A stretch of DNA of 13,989 nucleotides from Rhizobium sp. (lineage in GTDB: Bacteria; Pseudomonadota; Alphaproteobacteria; Rhizobiales; Rhizobiaceae), in contig DPXQ01000168.1 in NCBI GenBank assembly GCA_003527225.1, positions 1 to 13,989 on the forward strand, given 5' to 3'. The first letter of the stretch is position 1, and each line of letters begins with the position of its first letter. Of the stretch, positions 12,279 to 13,989 are shown piece after piece. The translations under genes were made by a program, and so were the position numbers. The notes beneath the pieces are model-generated. The model did no database searches. It was not told the DNA's origin and saw only the letters and a list, made by a program, of their open reading frames with translations.

Positions 12279-13259
12279 TCAAACCGCGCGGAAGCGATCG
12301 AACGCCGTCAAATATCTGACCGGTGGATCGGCATCCCAGCGATAAATCTCCGCTCGCAAGAAATGTAGCTCCTCATCGAGCATCTCTTCCGGCAGTTCAA
12401 CCCACCAGGATTTCGGGCGGCCGTCGGAGCCATCCGACCAGCGATAACCGCGCGCCTTAAGATGATCCTTCATGTCGAACGGGCTGTTTTCGGCGTAGAT
12501 GCGAACCCGCGACAGCTGGCTGGCTCGATAGAGTTCCGCAAATGGCGTCGAGGTCGAATCGAGCCGTGGCTGCCCGAGTACCTCCAACAGCGCGAAACAA
12601 TCGTCCACGGCGCGGTGCCCATCGTGAAAATATCCCGACTGGCCAATCAAGTACCCGAGCTTGCTTCCCTCGAAACCCCACGCCGACCAGTCGATCTCGG
12701 AAACCGAACAGGCCCAGGCCTTGTTGCAAAACATCGGTGAGAATGCCTCGCAGAAGGGCCGGTCGAAACCGGCATTGTGGGCAATGATCAAGTCGGCCGG
12801 CTCGATGAGGGATTTCAGGCGGGCAATGTCGATCACCTGACCGGCAACCATGTCGTCGGTGATACCGGTCAGGCGTGTGATTTCCGGCGGAATCGGAACT
12901 GCCGGCTGCTGAAGTCCGCCATAGACGCCCATCACATCGCCGATCTCGCCCGCGTCATTGAAGGTGAAGGCGATAACGCCGATCTCAATAATTTCGTCTG
13001 AGCGGTGGTTGAGGCCGGTGGTTTCGGTGTCGAGGATCACGCCGCGCCGGCGGAATTCCGGCCGTGGGTGTTCGACGATCGGCCGCGGTAGAAGCTTTCG
13101 CAGGATACGGTAATTGCCGGTCGCTTCGAGATAGCGGGCCATCGCCTCGTCATCCGAACAGATCGCGGCCTGATAACTTCTGGCGACAACCTGCGACCTT
13201 GCAGTCCGATCTGCGGCCGGCGGAACAGGGACTGCAAAGAAGTCGAGTTGCCGGGTCAT
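12279..13259 (-). CDS. DnaQ-like DEDDh 3'-5' exonuclease with C-terminal extension (326 aa)
   Basis: The exonuclease domain spans about 70-230: Exo I VILDTETTG (D77, E79), Exo II HNAGFDRPF (D166) and Exo III HRAVDD (H215, D220), which makes it a DEDDh enzyme of the RNase T/DnaQ epsilon group acting on 3' ends of DNA or RNA. All four acidic residues and the His are present. Residues 1-70 form an N-terminal segment not needed for catalysis. The C-terminal ~80 residues include YAENSPFDMKDHLKARGYRW and GRPKSWWVELP, a separate small domain found in alphaproteobacterial plasmid-borne exonucleases as I recall. The polymerase-binding features of replicative epsilon cannot be judged. ATG at 13259 has only a weak upstream site (GGA at 10 bases). 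A candidate promoter lies just upstream. The enzyme probably works in repair or processing rather than as the main proofreader. Confidence 0.9.
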   Translation of the reverse strand: MTRQLDFFAVPVPPAADRTARSQVVARSYQAAICSDDEAMARYLEATGNYRILRKLLPRPIVEHPRPEFRRRGVILDTETTGLNHRSDEIIEIGVIAFTFNDAGEIGDVMGVYGGLQQPAVPIPPEITRLTGITDDMVAGQVIDIARLKSLIEPADLIIAHNAGFDRPFCEAFSPMFCNKAWACSVSEIDWSAWGFEGSKLGYLIGQSGYFHDGHRAVDDCFALLEVLGQPRLDSTSTPFAELYRASQLSRVRIYAENSPFDMKDHLKARGYRWSDGSDGRPKSWWVELPEEMLDEELHFLRAEIYRWDADPPVRYLTAFDRFRAV

Positions 13260-13294
13260 TCAATTCCGATCCAATTGCGGCTTAAAGAGAGCGC

Positions 13295-13323
13295 ACAATA
13301 CGCATCGACGTCGGAGCAAGCAA
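13295..13323 (-). promoter_or_regulatory. Candidate promoter for the exonuclease operon
   Basis: On the minus strand, TTGCTT (13318-13323) and TATTGT (13295-13300) are separated by 17 bp, close to a housekeeping sigma-factor promoter with several mismatches to consensus. Predicted transcription would begin near 13288, about 30 bases before the exonuclease ATG. It lies in the 104-bp gap after the RepB-family gene, which contains only a short, weak hairpin-like AAAG/CTTT sequence followed by T residues near 13337-13350. Confidence 0.3.
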
Positions 13324-13363
13324 CGACATGCCCAAAAAGGTTCCTTTCCCCGGTAGCATGCGG

Positions 13364-13989
13364 TTATGCCTCCGGCGCGTCGGATTGAAGGCCGATCAAA
13401 TCTATCTCAGCTATTTTCTGAAACTCCCCGAGATATTCCAGGCGATGATGCGTAAGCCAACGGCTGATCCGACCGTTCGCGAGCAGCTTGGCGACATATC
13501 CGCGCGCTACGGTGAGGTGCAGATTGTCGATGCCATAGGTTTCCTCGACGCTTTTCACTTGCGTCTGAAGCGCGGCCAGTTCCCGTTCCATACGGGCAAT
13601 CTGCTGGCCTGATGGCGTGCCTGCAGCCGCGCCCGTCACCTTTTTCGCCGTTACCAGTTGGCTGTCAGGCGTGGCAGCGCGGATCGCTCGGGCGAACATG
13701 ACGGTAAAATTGTGCTGACCTATCATCAGATCTGCCGCCTCGATCTGGCGAACGGCGGACATTTGCCGCAAAACATCGAACACCTTCATTGAGCAGGGCG
13801 TATCCTTCAGCATCTCAGCCGCTTCGGGACTGATGCCTTCCAGCAGTCGAAAGCGGCGAATGACCGACTCCACCTGAAGGCCCAACGCGTCGGCTATATC
13901 AGCAGAGGAAACGCCACGCTCGATGGCGCGCGCGATCATTCTATGCTCCTGGATGGGCGCCAGCCGTAACCGGTGTTCCGTCCCCACAT
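13364..13989 (-). CDS. RepB C-terminal-domain plasmid partition protein, 5' end outside window
   Basis: The visible 207-208 residues match the plasmid partition RepB family (Pfam RepB, PF07506, as I recall): LAPIQEHRMIARAIERGVSS, a helix-turn-helix (ADIADALGLQVESVIRRFRLLEG), then LRQMSAVRQIEAADLMIGQHNFTVMFARAI, a central coiled-coil-like segment (MERELAALQTQVKSVEETYG) and NLHLTVARGYVAKLLANGR near the end. The frame is open to the window edge, so the ParB-like N-terminal domain expected ahead of it is probably outside. A GTG at 13987 reads as a formal start but lies at the edge and is not credible. It is not necessarily the RepB of a RepABC replicon: neither RepA nor RepC is visible here, and stand-alone homologues occur on accessory elements. 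It likely binds a partition or regulatory site. Confidence 0.87.
   Translation of the reverse strand, partial: VGTEHRLRLAPIQEHRMIARAIERGVSSADIADALGLQVESVIRRFRLLEGISPEAAEMLKDTPCSMKVFDVLRQMSAVRQIEAADLMIGQHNFTVMFARAIRAATPDSQLVTAKKVTGAAAGTPSGQQIARMERELAALQTQVKSVEETYGIDNLHLTVARGYVAKLLANGRISRWLTHHRLEYLGEFQKIAEIDLIGLQSDAPEA

Noticed and set aside
13337..13350. AAAG/CTTT hairpin with a T run after the RepB-family gene
   Set aside because: The stem is only about 4 bp and too weak to call a terminator.
1..13989. CRISPR array, tRNA, rRNA or insertion sequence
   Set aside because: No regularly spaced repeats, tRNA cloverleaf signals, rRNA sequence or transposase motifs were found on reading both strands.

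Overview
This window looks like part of a large, high-GC alphaproteobacterial plasmid or plasmid-derived accessory element, most likely from the Rhizobiales (Rhizobium, Agrobacterium, Sinorhizobium, Ochrobactrum and relatives). That assignment rests on recognising the protein types: a RepB-C plasmid partition protein, a ParB-like protein with a long C-terminal extension, DUF1419 and DUF3085 proteins, a DUF3991/Toprim protein, and a very large methyltransferase-helicase. No rRNA, tRNA, CRISPR array, transposase or complete insertion sequence was seen.

Every gene I can support lies on the minus strand, so transcription runs from high to low coordinates. In that order: a 5'-truncated RepB-family partition protein (13364-13989); a tight three-gene operon of a DEDDh 3'-5' exonuclease with a C-terminal extension, a DUF429 predicted nuclease and a 90-aa basic protein that overlaps it by 4 bp (11172-13259); a 286-bp stretch without a convincing gene; a 60-aa acidic protein; a 217-bp structured leader holding a perfect 28-bp palindrome; a DUF3991/Toprim protein (9526-10485); a DUF1419 protein and a DUF3085 protein 11 bp apart (8370-9382); the 1714-aa N6-adenine methyltransferase/superfamily-2 helicase (3118-8262); a 145-aa unrecognised protein (2559-2996); a 394-bp spacer rich in inverted repeats; a 613-aa ParB-like protein (323-2164); and the start of a small unrecognised protein that runs off the left edge.

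The gene set is DNA-handling throughout: two ParB/RepB-family proteins, two predicted nucleases, a Toprim protein and a methyltransferase-helicase resembling the phage P1 DarB type, plus several short unknowns. No transfer (tra/mob), replication initiator or cargo metabolic genes are present. I infer a plasmid establishment, maintenance or anti-defence block, comparable in concept to the leading region of conjugative plasmids. That is a hypothesis from content and orientation, not something the sequence proves. The most notable non-coding signals are the 28-bp palindrome before the Toprim gene and the GACCGGCAGGG-type repeats before the ParB gene.
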